Assembly: GCA_028565635.1 (NCBI GenBank)
Contig: JAOXYB010086940.1
Location: 8,555 to 39,743, forward strand
DNA: 31,189 nt
Reading direction: 5' to 3'
From: Phoronis ovalis
Taxonomy: Eukaryota > Phoronida > Phoronidae
Within the stretch, counting starts at the first letter, position 1, and each line of letters begins with the position of its first letter. The position numbers and the translations under genes are program-made. Positions 10,539 through 21,050 of this stretch are shown piece after piece. Under the pieces are notes generated by a model. The model saw only the letters and a program-made list of their open reading frames with translations, was not told the DNA's origin and did not search any database.

Positions 10539-13500
10539 GGGACGAATTATTCCTTGATTGCTGTTAGGATACCGATTAAATTTGCCAAATAACTGATCAA
10601 TTTAGATTGGGGCGTGTAACACTTTTTACAGTGAATAGCGCACGCACTCGGTGGTCTAATTACATTACACTAATTAATTAGGCAATTAAGATAAATTGCC
10701 TTCTGATTAGGTGCTGTGAGTAGCCACTTATGTAATAAGATGTGTTCTACTGATACAGCTTTGTTTATTGTCAGGAAATCAGCTGTCAATCCTTTTAAAC
10801 TAACGACACAAAGAATAAGTGTCTATCTGTGACTTATGTTTTCATGATAACTTAACTTAATAATGTCATTGAAAAGAATTTGACCAATTATCCATTGAAT
10901 TAGCTTGTGTCTAGAAACACGATTAATTTCATGGTGTTTTAACTTTTTTTGTAATAAAATTTTAAACTTCCTGATGATACGGATGAGACACTGTGTTAAT
11001 GGATTACCAAGGTGCATTTATGTTTGTTGTTATATCAATTATTATTATTGTGCATTTTATCAGAAGTAATTTAGATTTCTAAAAATAATTTTGCATCATT
11101 AAATTTTTGATATAAAATAATTCTATTTGATCTGGAGTTTTTATAGTAATGTGCTATTAAAGTGAAAATAATTTAAAATATTACTATCCATTAGACGTGT
11201 CTCTTACTTTCTCACATGGTTTGTGGGTTAATGCACTGACATAATAGAAGTAAAATAGACAGCCAGACATATTTTTTTTGTCTTTTTCTACCCGAACAAT
11301 ATAGAACAGCAGTTTTTTCAGTTAGAGTAAAGGGTTTAATTTTGTGTAATTGGGAAAACAAAGAGAAAAAAAAATAAAACTCGTCCATATGCATTAGCTG
11401 TGATAATTACAAAAATGATCATACATAATTTTGAAACATTACAGCAGATTTATTGTTTAAAAAGTAAGTTAAGAATTTGAAATTCCGATGCCACATTTCG
11501 TCATCACAACGGCCTTGGAAATTCCTTAAATCTTCGTTATATTAACAAAAATCTTGAGTCAATATTCAGAAAAAATGCAAGTCAAAGATAACTTTATTTC
11601 TGAAAACTATTTCTGATAACTTTATTACTGTCTCGCTTTGTTTAATTATTACATAATTGGTGATTGTCATATATATGCATCAATATACACATGTCTTTTT
11701 GGTCCGACAAGTATTAGTTATATTTGATAGGACTATTCGTTTACCTGGAATCTTTTTGAAACAGTACGTATAAGCCAGACAGGCGGGGGCCTAGGATGTC
11801 TATTTGCAGCAATTGTTTCTACTCAATGCAGTTCCTTTTAATAGTTGGTGAATTGATTTTGGGTAAAGGATTTGATATGTGACAAAACAAACAAACAACT
11901 GAGCTTTCCTGACTTTTTATACATGTATTTTTAACTGCTATTTTTATTCCTTGGTTCATTTATTATATAGACGTCTTCTCCTTTAATAGTAATCGTTAAC
12001 GTATTTAGACAACCAGAAATTACTTTAATGATCAGAGGTTAATTTTAAAACAACCTGTTCGAAGTCAATTACAAAAACCACACATAATTCTATTAAATTC
12101 AATTGGTATGTAACTAAGTTGTTAAGATGCCGTCGTACGGAGAGAGGTTAATTTTCTTGCTGAACAATAATTAGATTAATAAGAAAATGACTGATTTGGT
12201 GAAAAATGAGTGATTCAATTTGCTGATCAAAACATATTGTAAAAATTTCCTCAGCTCTCTAGAGATTACAAATTGTTGTCTTATCTTGTCTGTCACAATT
12301 TTTCTTCAACCTAATACGATGAAGTAGCTGTCGTCTTCAGCCCTGGCAAAACGTCGTGTCTCTCCTTACAAGTTTACATAAGTAATAAAAACATAACAAT
12401 TGTGTTGATATACGATATACCTTCCATAGAAATCTTTTTATTATAATTTCTTCTCCTTATTATTATTATTAGGCATGAGGAACACAGAATGAGTACAGTT
12501 TTATCAGGCCGATTTTACATGTTTTCATGAAGGAAAGCACCTGATGCGTTGACAATGATGTACCGTCTGTCATGGTATTGATGACATTTCAAAATTCTTT
12601 TGGTAGTTATTCCAAAGTCTCCTGATAATAAACATTCTCTTGATAATAAACATTGAAACGTGTAACCATTATATACGAAGCACCGTTTCATTACACCTAA
12701 TTAAATACCCAAAATATTAATGACGATTATAAAAATTCCGATTGAAAAACAATGCTATTTTTTCTACTCTGTTAACAGTAAATACGCTGTATTGTATTTA
12801 TTTTTTAAACTATAACATCTGACTTGCCTCCTATTATTTGTAATTGTGAATGAAGTAAAATATAGGTTGGTCCAAATAATGACATGAAAGCTCATTTATA
12901 AAAAAAATAGTTCTTTTCGAACATTTCTCATTACTGTCCTTGTATTCATTTGTTTGCATGGTGCCGATTATAAAGAAGCTAAGTAATAAAGTCTGGGAAA
13001 ATCATTTTTATTATTGGTGTTCGGCAGTTTTACAATTAAATTTTTGACGTAGACTAGTAATAAGCGTGCAGTACATAACGTCATCTTAAACGTGTCGGTT
13101 ATTGTTTATAAAATTTAATTGGAATGCGGGTGAAATTAAAGTACATCAGACAAAAAATTCTGAATTACAAGAAGTTGCTATGTAAGACACGCGCGTGATA
13201 ATCTAAAACAAATCCATGATACAGCCAATAATCATGAATTAAAGCCACAAGGGGCGACTTCAATGCAATTTGATATTTTCATTTTCTTTGGAAAATAAAA
13301 GAATTAATACCGTTTGACATTGTTAAAGAGCTGTTGTTATTATAGAAGACAATAACTTTTATTTTTATGTCCTTATGACACAGAAACAAAACATGCCCTT
13401 TTACATATTTAATAAGCGTAAAATTTGCTTCCTGTGGTCTTAGAATTGAAATTATGCTAGTGTAGGTAGCGCTGCGTGATACAGCGAAAAATGAACGGAT

Positions 13501-14749
13501 TTATTTAGAGAACACAGTATTGTATTTGTGCTTTTACTTTTCATACAATGAGTAGATTGCAGTTTGTTTATTTCCCGGGTTTATTTACACTTAGACGGAG
13601 TTGCAGTTTGTCTTGGAAATAAATCCACGCACTACGAACAATTTCGCGTGCGTGTTTGCTTTTGCATGCTTGCGATTTTAATTATCAAATTTGAGGAAAA
13701 GATCAGCACGCGATCGGTCTAGTTTTCACGTCTTTGAATGTCTTATGGGTCAAGAAGCACTGGCGTTGAAATTCTTAGAATGCAGTTTTCTGTTAACAAA
13801 ATATCCTATTTAACGGTGTGTAGTGTAAGCATAATAACTTAAACTTGTTATCTATTCATTTTGATTATTTCGTTTTCATAAAATGTCGGCGAATTCTGTA
13901 TCATCCTTGTGTGTAATTCCCGGGTGTAACTGGTTAACCCGGTATTTCACGGTCTTGATTATAAAAATACCTTTGTTAAAATTATAATAAAAATGTTGAT
14001 TTGAATATATGATTAAACCTTTGGAGGTTAAAAATGTTTTGTATGCCTTTAAACATAAAAAATGGACAAAGTATAATAAAGAAAACAAAATGTCAAATAT
14101 CAACATGACATTTAACTGATACAGAGACAATGCAATTCCGGTAGCAATTAGTGTATACATCAATTCCTACACATTCAATGTAGAAAACAAAACAACGACA
14201 CTTCTTTTCTTTTTTAAAGAAATAACGTAAACGTTGTAAAACAGGATGTTAAACAATGAAAATTGAAGGTAGCATTTCCTTTATTTTCCGATTTGAAATA
14301 TGTATGTTGACTTTGTATAACGTTTCGTTCTACCTTTATTGACTGATCGAGATCTAATTAGCATATATATATAATTTCTATCCTCGTCACGGTAATTTGA
14401 TGTAAATAAAAAGATTAAGTCTGAGGCCGAAATGTAAACAAGTAATTTTCTGTGCCTAATTTCTTTATGCTGCCATACACTTTTCTGGGGTGCATTGACT
14501 TTCATTTGAAATATTAATAAATAGTTCAGCGACAAGTCAGTTATTACTACGACTGCGCATTTATTCTTTACACTACCGTCATTTGTGTGTTTCGAAATTC
14601 TAAGTAGTACAAAAAATAAACTTATAGGACTTTAAAGAAGAGAAACTGTAGAAAAAGTTTAAACATTTCAAACTTTCTTTGTGGATACTTTTTTAATTTT
14701 TTTATATTCGGATAGTCTAATTTTAATACTTGAACTATTTACACATTGC

Positions 14750-14763
14750 CCGTAAGAGGGCGC
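14750..14763 (+). promoter_or_regulatory. CTCF-like site, forward orientation
   Basis: CCGTAAGAGGGCGC contains the full CTCF core AGAGGGCGC (AGRKGGCRS) and the upstream CC at the expected spacing. Three bases of the CCASY part differ from the vertebrate consensus only where degeneracy is greatest. It is a GC-rich island in AT-rich DNA, 3.8 kb upstream of the proximal exon. CTCF is a bilaterian factor, but its use as a loop anchor in protostomes other than insects is poorly known. Confidence 0.35.
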
Positions 14764-15031
14764 ATCAGTACTGATCGTTTACTACATTCGTAAGTGCAGT
14801 GTGTCTCTTCCGATAATACTTAGCTAACTTCCTGATACAATATTTGTTTAGCATTTACTTTTCCGTGCTAATCTCTTTAATTAGGATATTCATGTATATA
14901 GTTAATGGTATTATGTTTTTTAGTGTAAATTCATTATGTAAACAATTTTTAAATAATGAATTGCAATTAATAAATAATTTTGAAACATGTAAAAGAGTAA
15001 TCGTAGAAAATGATTTCATGATATTTTTTAC

Positions 15032-15089
15032 AAATTAATGGTACGGTTTATACAATCAGAAAATTAATGGTACGGTTTATACAATCAGA
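15032..15089. repeat. Exact 29-bp direct tandem duplication
   Basis: A 29-bp unit starting AAATTAATGGTACGGTTTAT occurs at 15032-15060 and again, without a single difference, at 15061-15089. The perfect identity indicates a recent slippage or replication event. Confidence 0.95.
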
Positions 15090-15204
15090 AAATATTATGT
15101 TTTTCATTGTTTTGCAGTACCGAAACTTAAATATAATATTGTAAAATGGCACAAACTACCTTTGTTTTAAGTGAACGTTCATTTGATGACATATCGATTC
15201 TGCA

Positions 15205-15215
15205 GCATAATTAAT
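15205..15215 (+). promoter_or_regulatory. Brn-3/POU4 recognition site GCATAATTAAT
   Basis: GCATAATTAAT is an exact match to the high-affinity Brn-3 class consensus, 3.3 kb upstream of the proximal POU4 start codon. Weaker 9-bp cores (ATAATTAAT, either strand) also occur at 5539, 10373 and 28549, as expected in AT-rich DNA. Only this one has the GC prefix. Brn-3a is known to autoregulate through Brn-3 sites in its own upstream region in mouse, so an autoregulatory site is plausible here. Confidence 0.4.
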
Positions 15216-18200
15216 CCAGTATACATTTAGTCTAAAACTAAATGTTACTTTTGAGTAAACGACTGATGGCAGGCTTGAGATATGACTGAAAGTACCTTTG
15301 CTCAAAACTATCAATTGTAATGCATTTCTTTACCTGTACAAAAAGATATTTTAAACTTTTAGGCAAATGTACATGTTTTAGACGTTAAAATACTGTTAGA
15401 AATGTAGTCAAACTGGAAAATATTGAAAAAAGACAGATGCACCTGGTTGTTTAACAAGTAAAATATCCTTTAGTTTATTTGTATATAACCTTTTATTTGT
15501 TAGGAATAGGTATTATGGATTTACAATATATGAAACACAATTTTGCCGAAGAAAGAAATCTAACTTGGGTCAAATGTCATAATGTACATAAATTATAAAT
15601 TTTTTTAATAATTCTAGTAATAATGAAACATATTGCACTATAGCAGCAGTGATTTTTTCAGTGACTAAAATGTTAAAAACGTATCTTTCCACATCATATA
15701 TTATTTCAATCACAGAACTACCACTGCCTTCTAAATATTGTACTGTAAAACTCCAGCGATTAATCATTGCAGTGTATTTTGAAAACGATTTTTCTTAGAA
15801 AAATGATAAGACACTTTTGCCATACTAATTGCTATACAAGATGGAATCTATGAGAACACGTTGCCAGGGGTTACGTTTCTTGTTTTCATCATGTCCTGTA
15901 TGTTTTAATTAAATATTCCACCTGTAATGTTTTGTGTTTAGAAAGACTTTGTTAATAATATTTCCTGAAACCTCTCTATTTATCTAACTTATTTAACCCT
16001 GGTATTCAGTTGCTTTCCATTTTGCGTAAGTAATATATAAATTAACTTGAATTTTTTAACATCGTTTGTTAGTGTAAGTGATCAGTAGGATATGACTATA
16101 TTGCCGTTACTTCATTACTGGTCATGAAACTTATTTTGTATGCAAGAACAAAATGCAAATTATACAGACACAAGGAATCCCATTAAAAAGTTCAAGGAAA
16201 AAATATAAATGTTTTGCGTGAAAACTCGGCCTTGCCTTATTAAAAGAAAAAATTAAGCTTTGATGATCTAAATATATAGTTAACGGAAGTGGTAAACTGT
16301 GTACTCGATCATACAAACTATCTTTTAGCTATACTATCACAATAAGAAAACATATATTATCACAATTAAGAAGTCGATAGTTAGTGTAAGGAAAATAAAT
16401 TTGCCATTTCCCCTTTTCTCTCTAATACGCCGTCAGCAAAATATTTCTAAACCTTTAAATTCAAATGTTTGAATTCTGTTACATAAACATGTAAATTTTA
16501 TTATGTTTGTATGTTTATTTGGCCTTGTTCACTCATTCCTGAACCATATTTGCATTTATAAGAAAATATAGCAATAATCTTTACTGAATGAAACAAAAAT
16601 ATAAATTAAAATAATAGTTTAATTTATTTACATGGCTACATAGTTACTTGGCCACCATTTAGACTGTTTATGATAATTTAAGCCAAATTTCCATTACTGT
16701 TTTGGCAGCGAATACATGCTTTTTAGAAAAAATATCCCTTAATATTTTTGGCTGTGCTTCAAGGAAAATCACAAGTGAGTCAATCATTCTCTTGGGTATC
16801 CACATAAAAAGAGAAAATTAATTAACTAAGCATCATCAACATGATTTAATTGTAGAAAAATGTTTCAGACGCCAAATATAAGTCTATGGCACTATGCATA
16901 TATGCTATTCAGAATGAAATGTAGTGTAGACAAATGACGAACGCGATTCATATCCCCGGGTCATAGTCTAAATTGGGAGGATGTTAATTTTACTATTGCT
17001 CCGGAACTTATGCACTGTAATGCAAACATGCATTTAATCTCGAGAAATGTATCTCGACTGCATTAGCTGAATTATTGCCCCTACTGCAACCTCTTGTTAT
17101 AGTTAATCTCCTTTAAAGGTTGCTATTTCCCCTGCGCACTGCATGCAATATAGTATTTTTCTTATTTGTCAAATCGTTTTTTTAAGAAAGAAATTAAGAA
17201 AGTCTTGAGTACATACGGTATTTAAATACAAATGAAATACTTTGGCCAAAAAATAAATGCACGAAATACATATTAAACTTACTTTTTAACAATTTTAAAC
17301 ATTCACTGAATTCATGATCGTACCCTGCACCTGCAGTATTTCTTAATATTGATATTTAAAACAAAATCAATTGAGATCTATTTGTCCTCTTTACTTAAAC
17401 ACCAACACATAACAATTAACATGGCAAATAGTGCTGAATGACTTCCGTGTGTATGTGTATTCAACACACACGCATTGCATACACTACAATTATTTTGCCT
17501 GAAAGAGAGATAGAGGAGCATACAGGACAAATTCAATGAATCCTACAATGAAATATCTTACCATTAGGTTCCAATTGACGAATTGTTGCCAGTTATGTTT
17601 AGAGCAAATGAGTTTACGAAATTGAATTGAATTTTTAAAATCACGTTCATTAGCTAAAAAAGTATAATTTTTTTGAAAGGTGATGATACACAAAGGAATT
17701 GTTTCTTTGATTTTTAAAAATGTTTTGTAAATGAACCAGTACTTTGCTCTGATGCATTATCACAATTAACACCTTTCCACATAATGTCAATTTCCCGCTT
17801 GGCCTAATTTAAAACTTTACACAACGAACATTTTAATTACTCACAAGAATCTCCCATCTTTGTCACAATAACTTTCTACTAATTTCACACGAAAATGGAC
17901 TTTACACTGACTGATACTCATTGTTAAGAAGAATGGACAATGTAAGGTTACATTACAAATAGATGTATTTTAGTTCAATGCTTATTATTTTAGTAAAGAT
18001 ACTTTGCTATTGTATTATTAGAAACAACACAATGTCAGTTATTTCCTTTTATTGATATATAGAACTCAAAATAAGAAAACAAATGGCACGCGAATTGCGG
18101 TTTATGATATATCTGTGATAGGACGCTTAATCTTTTGATCTGTTATTGTTATTGATACTAATTCGGAGAAAGGGTAAATTTTACTGTTGGTTTAACTTGT

Positions 18201-18300
18201 ATAAATATTTCTAAATGACACGTGGACCATGATGTCATATTCAAAACTACTATACCTCCTCTATTCACACGATATATCAAAAGTGCACACTTAGCATCAG

Positions 18301-18360
18301 CATCTGCTAAACTGCTTAGTGCGCATGCTTGGTCACGTGTCTTCGAGTATAGAACAGGTG
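18301..18360. promoter_or_regulatory. E-box cluster upstream of POU4 proximal exon
   Basis: Three E-boxes lie within 60 bp: CATCTG (18301-18306), CACGTG (18334-18339) and CAGGTG (18355-18360). They end about 200 bp before the POU4 ATG. The last sits in AACAGGTGC, which matches the Atonal-type site AWCAKGTGK at 8 of 9 positions. POU4 genes are established targets of atonal/Atoh-class proneural bHLH factors in several animals. Binding is inferred. Confidence 0.4.
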
Positions 18361-18558
18361 CACCCGTGTATTGAACGAATATATAGAAATTTTTACTTGT
18401 GGTAATTTATTATAACTTTATACCAACAATTACTGAACGACGGCATAATTTTCTTATTAACTTATCAGAACGTGGTTATCACTTTACTAAACAGACTGAT
18501 TAAGAAATCGGTATTCTGTAACTATTTTAATTAATAAGTTTCAAGGACATTTATCTCT

Positions 18559-18687
18559 ATGCTGGAAGCAATGATGAATAGTGTTAAACAGCCAAGAGAA
18601 AGTCTGGGACTTTTTAATCCAGGGCTAACAGGACGATATTCGCCGACATTTCGGGCGGATTCTATGCGCAGAATGACAAATTCCTCG
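18559..18687 (+). CDS. POU4: POU4 (Brn-3/acj6/unc-86 type) gene, proximal coding exon 1
   Basis: Encodes residues 1-43 of the POU class 4 transcription factor. ATG at 18559 follows an in-frame TAA at 18535-18537, so the frame cannot extend upstream. A second start is possible at residue 5 (ATG at 18571), where the MMNSVKQP sequence resembles the MNSKQP start of vertebrate Brn-3a. The GRYSPTFRADSMRR segment (residues 25-38) corresponds to the conserved N-terminal block of the family and is closest to the acj6-like protostome form as I know it. The exon ends TCG/GTAGGT, a good donor with GT at 18688-18689, leaving phase 0. The open frame continues past the donor into the intron for 38 codons, but that sequence has no family similarity. 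It is separated by a 942-bp intron from exon 2, which supplies the POU-IV box and DNA-binding domains. No convincing TATA box is seen upstream. Confidence 0.87.
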
Positions 18688-19629
18688 GTAGGTGTATATT
18701 TTATACCGAAATTCCGTGTTAATGCGGGGAATTCACGCAGCTCAGAGGTGTTTTCCAAGTCTTGCATATTTCATGAGCGGTGGAATTTATCAATGTATTG
18801 TTAATGGTATACTGGTGCATATTTTAGTCATTTAGGATTATGCAGTGTTTAAATATTTATTCGTATCTACATTAGAACCTTTATTCATTAGCAATTTCTG
18901 TCTGTTAACTCATTTTAGTTTAGTCATCAGTTGCGTTAAGAGCTAGTGAAGAATTTATTTTTTTTACCTAAAAATAGGAAAATATTGCAGAAATGATATT
19001 TTGCATCTACCTGCTTTATAGGTATGGTATGTTAATCGATTAATATTTTAGTTATTGATGCAAAGAGTTGTATATGTTAGTGTTTTCTGTTTTCTAAATA
19101 ACTATTTCTTGATTAATTTAATTTAATTTAATTAACATTCTACATTATATAAATTCTACATGATCTATTTAAAAACAAGTGCTCGGAAAGGGAACTATTT
19201 ACTAGCTTTGCTTTAAGTTCATTAGAACAACTATATACAATTGTATAATTAAGAAAGCAGGTGACTGATAAATAAAATTATCTGAAATTGCATGTTATGT
19301 GCCAATTTGTAAACTGTTCTTTTGTCACTGAAGACAATTAGAATTTATACCTGAAAATGTACGTATGCTTAAATATTTTGTTTTTATTTTTTCTTTATTG
19401 TTTTGTTCAACCCGACATTAGTACATACATATTAATCTAGATATTAAAATTTATGATTTTTCATCGACATTCATATATGTCAGTACTGAGTTCTTACAAC
19501 TGCAGCACAAACGGTAAATGATACTGCGGCTGTTGCTAATGAATACATAAATTGTGCTTTGTTTTTGCCTCGGTAAGAGAGATTTGTCCACCTAATCAAA
19601 TTGTTGAAGTAATCTCTTTTTATTTTCAG
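18688..19629 (+). other. POU4 intron between exons 1 and 2 (942 bp, phase 0)
   Basis: Begins GTAGGT and ends in the pyrimidine-rich acceptor TTTTTATTTTCAG before GGAAAC. It lies between the N-terminal block and the POU-IV box, the position at which vertebrate Brn-3 genes also have their intron. It contains a short (TTTAA)n-like run at about 19113-19135 and no other evident feature. Confidence 0.87.
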
Positions 19630-20490
19630 GGAAACCTGTTCGGAGGTCTTGACGACACCATGTTGGCGCGCGTTGAAGCTTTGGCAGCCGTTGGTGACAT
19701 GTCAAAAAATACAGCCCCGCAGATGATGAAACATGACGGCTTATATGCAGAAATGACTCCTCCCCCCGCCACCTCTAGATCTCAGATGACAAGTTTGCAT
19801 AGTTTTGGTGAATCGATGTTAGATCAAATATCTGCAGTATCGATGCCAGGATTAACTACTATGAACGATGTCCACGCCGGTCATGTCAGCTCCGCACATC
19901 AACAAATGTATTCTCAGGTTTACTCTCATAATCCTGCGCAAGTACCCACATCGTTTGGGCAGCATGGAATATCGCACCATGCTCTACAACCTCATGCTAT
20001 GCATGACTTAGAATGCGATCCAAGAGAGTTAGAAGCTTTTGCCGAACGGTTTAAGCAAAGAAGAATTAAACTAGGAGTTACTCAGGCTGATGTTGGCAAT
20101 GCACTTGGCAACTTAAAACTCCCCGGTGTTGGTTCATTAAGTCAGAGCACCATCTGCAGATTCGAATCACTAACTTTAAGTCACAATAACATGATCGCTT
20201 TAAAGCCAGTTCTTCAAGCTTGGTTAGAAGATGCTGAGAGAGCGGCGAGAGAAAAGAAACAGGCTGGTGACGCTTACAGCGCTGCTGATAAAAAACGTAA
20301 GCGTACGTCTATTGCCGCCCCGGAGAAACGTTCGCTGGAAGCGTACTTTACTGTACAACCTAGACCTTCCGGTGAAAAAATAGCACAAATAGCTGAAAAA
20401 TTGGACTTGAAGAAAAACGTTGTTCGTGTGTGGTTTTGTAATCAAAGGCAAAAACAAAAAAGGATGAAATTTGCTGCCGTTGCTCATTAA
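19630..20490 (+). CDS. POU4: POU class 4 homeodomain transcription factor, coding exon 2
   Basis: Encodes residues 44-329 of a sequence-specific nuclear transcription factor of the Brn-3/acj6/unc-86 class, which specifies neuronal and sensory-cell identity across animals. In order: POU-IV box (NLFGGLDDTMLARVEALAAV, residues 45-64); a variable Met/Ser/His-rich region with His-rich stretches near residues 134-168; POU-specific domain (about 171-246, 20011-20238) with the family hallmarks RELEAFAERFKQRRIKLG and STICRFESLTLSHNNMIALK; a 17-residue linker; POU homeodomain (264-323, 20290-20469). Helix 3 of the homeodomain carries VVRVWFCNQRQKQKR, with Cys at homeodomain position 50 and Asn at 51, typical of POU proteins. 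The C-terminus is very short (FAAVAH). The exon starts after TTTTCAG at 19627-19629 in phase 0, so the apparent TTG-initiated upstream extension (19552-19629) is intron. The reading frame is intact, domains are complete and both DNA-binding domains lie in this single exon. The length of 329 residues is somewhat short but usual for the class. Confidence 0.97.
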   Translation, partial: GNLFGGLDDTMLARVEALAAVGDMSKNTAPQMMKHDGLYAEMTPPPATSRSQMTSLHSFGESMLDQISAVSMPGLTTMNDVHAGHVSSAHQQMYSQVYSHNPAQVPTSFGQHGISHHALQPHAMHDLECDPRELEAFAERFKQRRIKLGVTQADVGNALGNLKLPGVGSLSQSTICRFESLTLSHNNMIALKPVLQAWLEDAERAAREKKQAGDAYSAADKKRKRTSIAAPEKRSLEAYFTVQPRPSGEKIAQIAEKLDLKKNVVRVWFCNQRQKQKRMKFAAVAH

Positions 20491-21050
20491 ACTTGTTATC
20501 CCGTATATTTACTCATTTACATATATTATGTTTATAGACATGATAGTCATTGATTCAAGAATCTCAACAGGGATTGTGCAATGTATTTAAAATGATATTT
20601 GCAAAAAGAAACTCATACCGTATGTTTTCTTGTATAGTTTTTAGTATATAGAACAGTAAAATATGTGTAAATGTATATAATCACAAATTTTAATATTTAT
20701 TTCTACGTATGATCATTCCAATATCATGTAAAATTATTTTTTATTTTTATTTGTGTACATATATTTGTTGTAATTTATTTTTAAATTATTTCTTCTGCAT
20801 ATGTTTCATGGACAATCATCAGTATCATTTTGACGTGCTATTTACTGCACAAGGCACTTACATTACAATACAATGAAAAAAATATTGTTTTGCCTTGTTT
20901 ATATATTATCTTAACATTGCCAATATTTTGTCCAGTTTTTGAATGCAATCATTTCCTATTGTATTATTTTAAAGCTTTATACACAATGCTTGAATTCAAA
21001 CTCGATTTGTCATATATATAGGACATGCAACAAACAAAGTTAGCTTGTAG
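20491..21050 (+). other. Probable POU4 3' UTR with two Pumilio-type elements
   Basis: AT- and T-rich sequence directly after the TAA stop (20488-20490). It holds two matches to the Pumilio response element UGUANAUA: TGTATATA at 20672-20679 and TGTACATA at 20754-20761, only 82 bp apart. I find no canonical AATAAA in the first 1.3 kb after the stop, so the poly(A) site is undefined and the 3' boundary given here is nominal. Confidence 0.4.

Larger units (their letters stand above)
9014..14749. other. Non-coding DNA, probably intergenic or a long 5' intron of the POU4 gene
   Basis: No gene is supported. Open frames at 9973-10194, 10823-11017, 11212-11394, 13876-14163 and 14281-14535 give low-complexity AT-driven peptides. 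Blocks with less extreme base composition at about 9760-9870 and 13430-13760 look like possible conserved non-coding elements, but this cannot be tested without a second genome. A short direct repeat TGATAATAAACATT occurs at 12623-12636 and 12641-12654. Confidence 0.5.
14764..18300. other. Non-coding 5' flank of the proximal exon
   Basis: No gene is supported. The stretch contains the 29-bp duplication at 15032-15089 and the Brn-3 site at 15205-15215. Open frames (15570-15767, 16131-16316, 17490-17693, all on the - strand) show no motifs. Confidence 0.55.

Noticed and set aside
16885-16893. Seed-like match TATGGCACT to the miR-183 family start
   Set aside because: Similarity ends after nine bases and no hairpin is apparent.
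18531-18767. Minus-strand frame across POU4 exon 1
   Set aside because: Antisense shadow of exon 1; the + strand has the start, donor and family match.
19552-19629. Upstream extension of the POU4 exon 2 frame from a TTG
   Set aside because: It has no ATG start, ends in a clear TTTTCAG acceptor and lacks family similarity before the GNLFGG block, so it is intron.
20224-20487. Minus-strand frame across the POU homeodomain
   Set aside because: Antisense shadow of the strongly constrained homeodomain coding sequence.
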